This document shows, piece by piece, positions 64,000-64,000 of a DNA stretch of 64,000 nt. The translations under genes and the position numbers were made by a program. The notes beneath the pieces were generated by a model. It did not search any database. It worked only from the letters and a program-made list of their open reading frames with translations, and was not told the DNA's origin. This DNA comes from Corbicula japonica (lineage: Eukaryota > Mollusca > Bivalvia > Venerida > Cyrenidae). The DNA is taken from positions 372,001 to 436,000 of the forward strand of contig JAZAYU010000256.1 of NCBI GenBank assembly GCA_038501625.1. The letters are read 5' to 3'. Positions within the stretch are counted from its first letter, which is position 1; the number at the start of each line of letters is the position of its first letter.

Positions 64000-64000
64000 A

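Noticed and set aside
1..64000. Reverse transcriptase, integrase or transposase genes
   Set aside because: I looked for long frames or catalytic motifs of these enzymes and found none; all mobile elements here appear non-autonomous.

Overview
This is eukaryotic DNA with split genes, GT-AG introns, AT-rich non-coding sequence and very many interspersed and tandem repeats. The repeat types (short hairpin elements, tandem-repeat elements with terminal hairpins, ATCA and ACGG microsatellites) and the proteins point to a marine bivalve mollusc, perhaps a venerid clam. The species call is inference; the animal, intron-rich nature is seen directly.

Genes. (1) A paxillin gene on the + strand occupies most of the first 39 kb. 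Eleven coding exons (4048 to 38692) join with matching phases and give five LD motifs, a proline-rich stretch and four complete LIM domains. The first coding exon (a few residues before LD1) was not found and probably lies upstream. Two phase 0-0 exons between LD4 and LD5 carry four copies of a Tyr-containing module, three of them with YxxP (CRK SH2-type) motifs. (2) A fibrinogen-related (ficolin/FReD) gene on the - strand has three exons (56280-56161, 55169-55032, 50841-50414) that encode an almost complete fibrinogen C-terminal domain; its N-terminal exons were not found. (3) A small two-exon + strand gene of unknown function (53194-53872, 54094-54206; 263 aa) lies inside the 4.2 kb FReD intron.

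Repeats by region. 1-800: three units of a ~170 bp repeat ending in a hairpin and CTCTTGT. 8145-10190 and 10504-13664: two adjacent elements with terminal hairpins, short inverted repeats and internal tandem arrays (~150 bp x 11 and ~145 bp x 21); the architecture resembles Helentron-associated elements. 15556-16310: 43 bp minisatellite. 17208-19638: a TA-flanked inverted-repeat transposon containing a second one at 17851-19451. 22962-24391: a TTAA-flanked element with a tRNA-like piece. 32530-34009: a Tigger-like element. 48350-49213: another tandem-repeat element. 49656-49804: a 149 bp near-perfect palindrome. 51015-51600: a ~43 bp minisatellite. 59410-61996: a 2.6 kb, 24 bp minisatellite. 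Two short dispersed families recur throughout: a ~145 bp palindrome (about 30 copies, each full copy with two back-to-back CCAAT boxes) and a ~240 bp TTAA...TTAA MITE (about 20 copies).

The coding genes have no evident functional link beyond cell adhesion and innate recognition being separate animal functions. The most distinctive observations are the YxxP cassette expansion in paxillin, the CCAAT palindrome family (two copies sit 15 and 38 bp after paxillin splice donors), and unrelated tandem-repeat elements that share sequence modules and a TCAAGGTCA nuclear-receptor-type motif.
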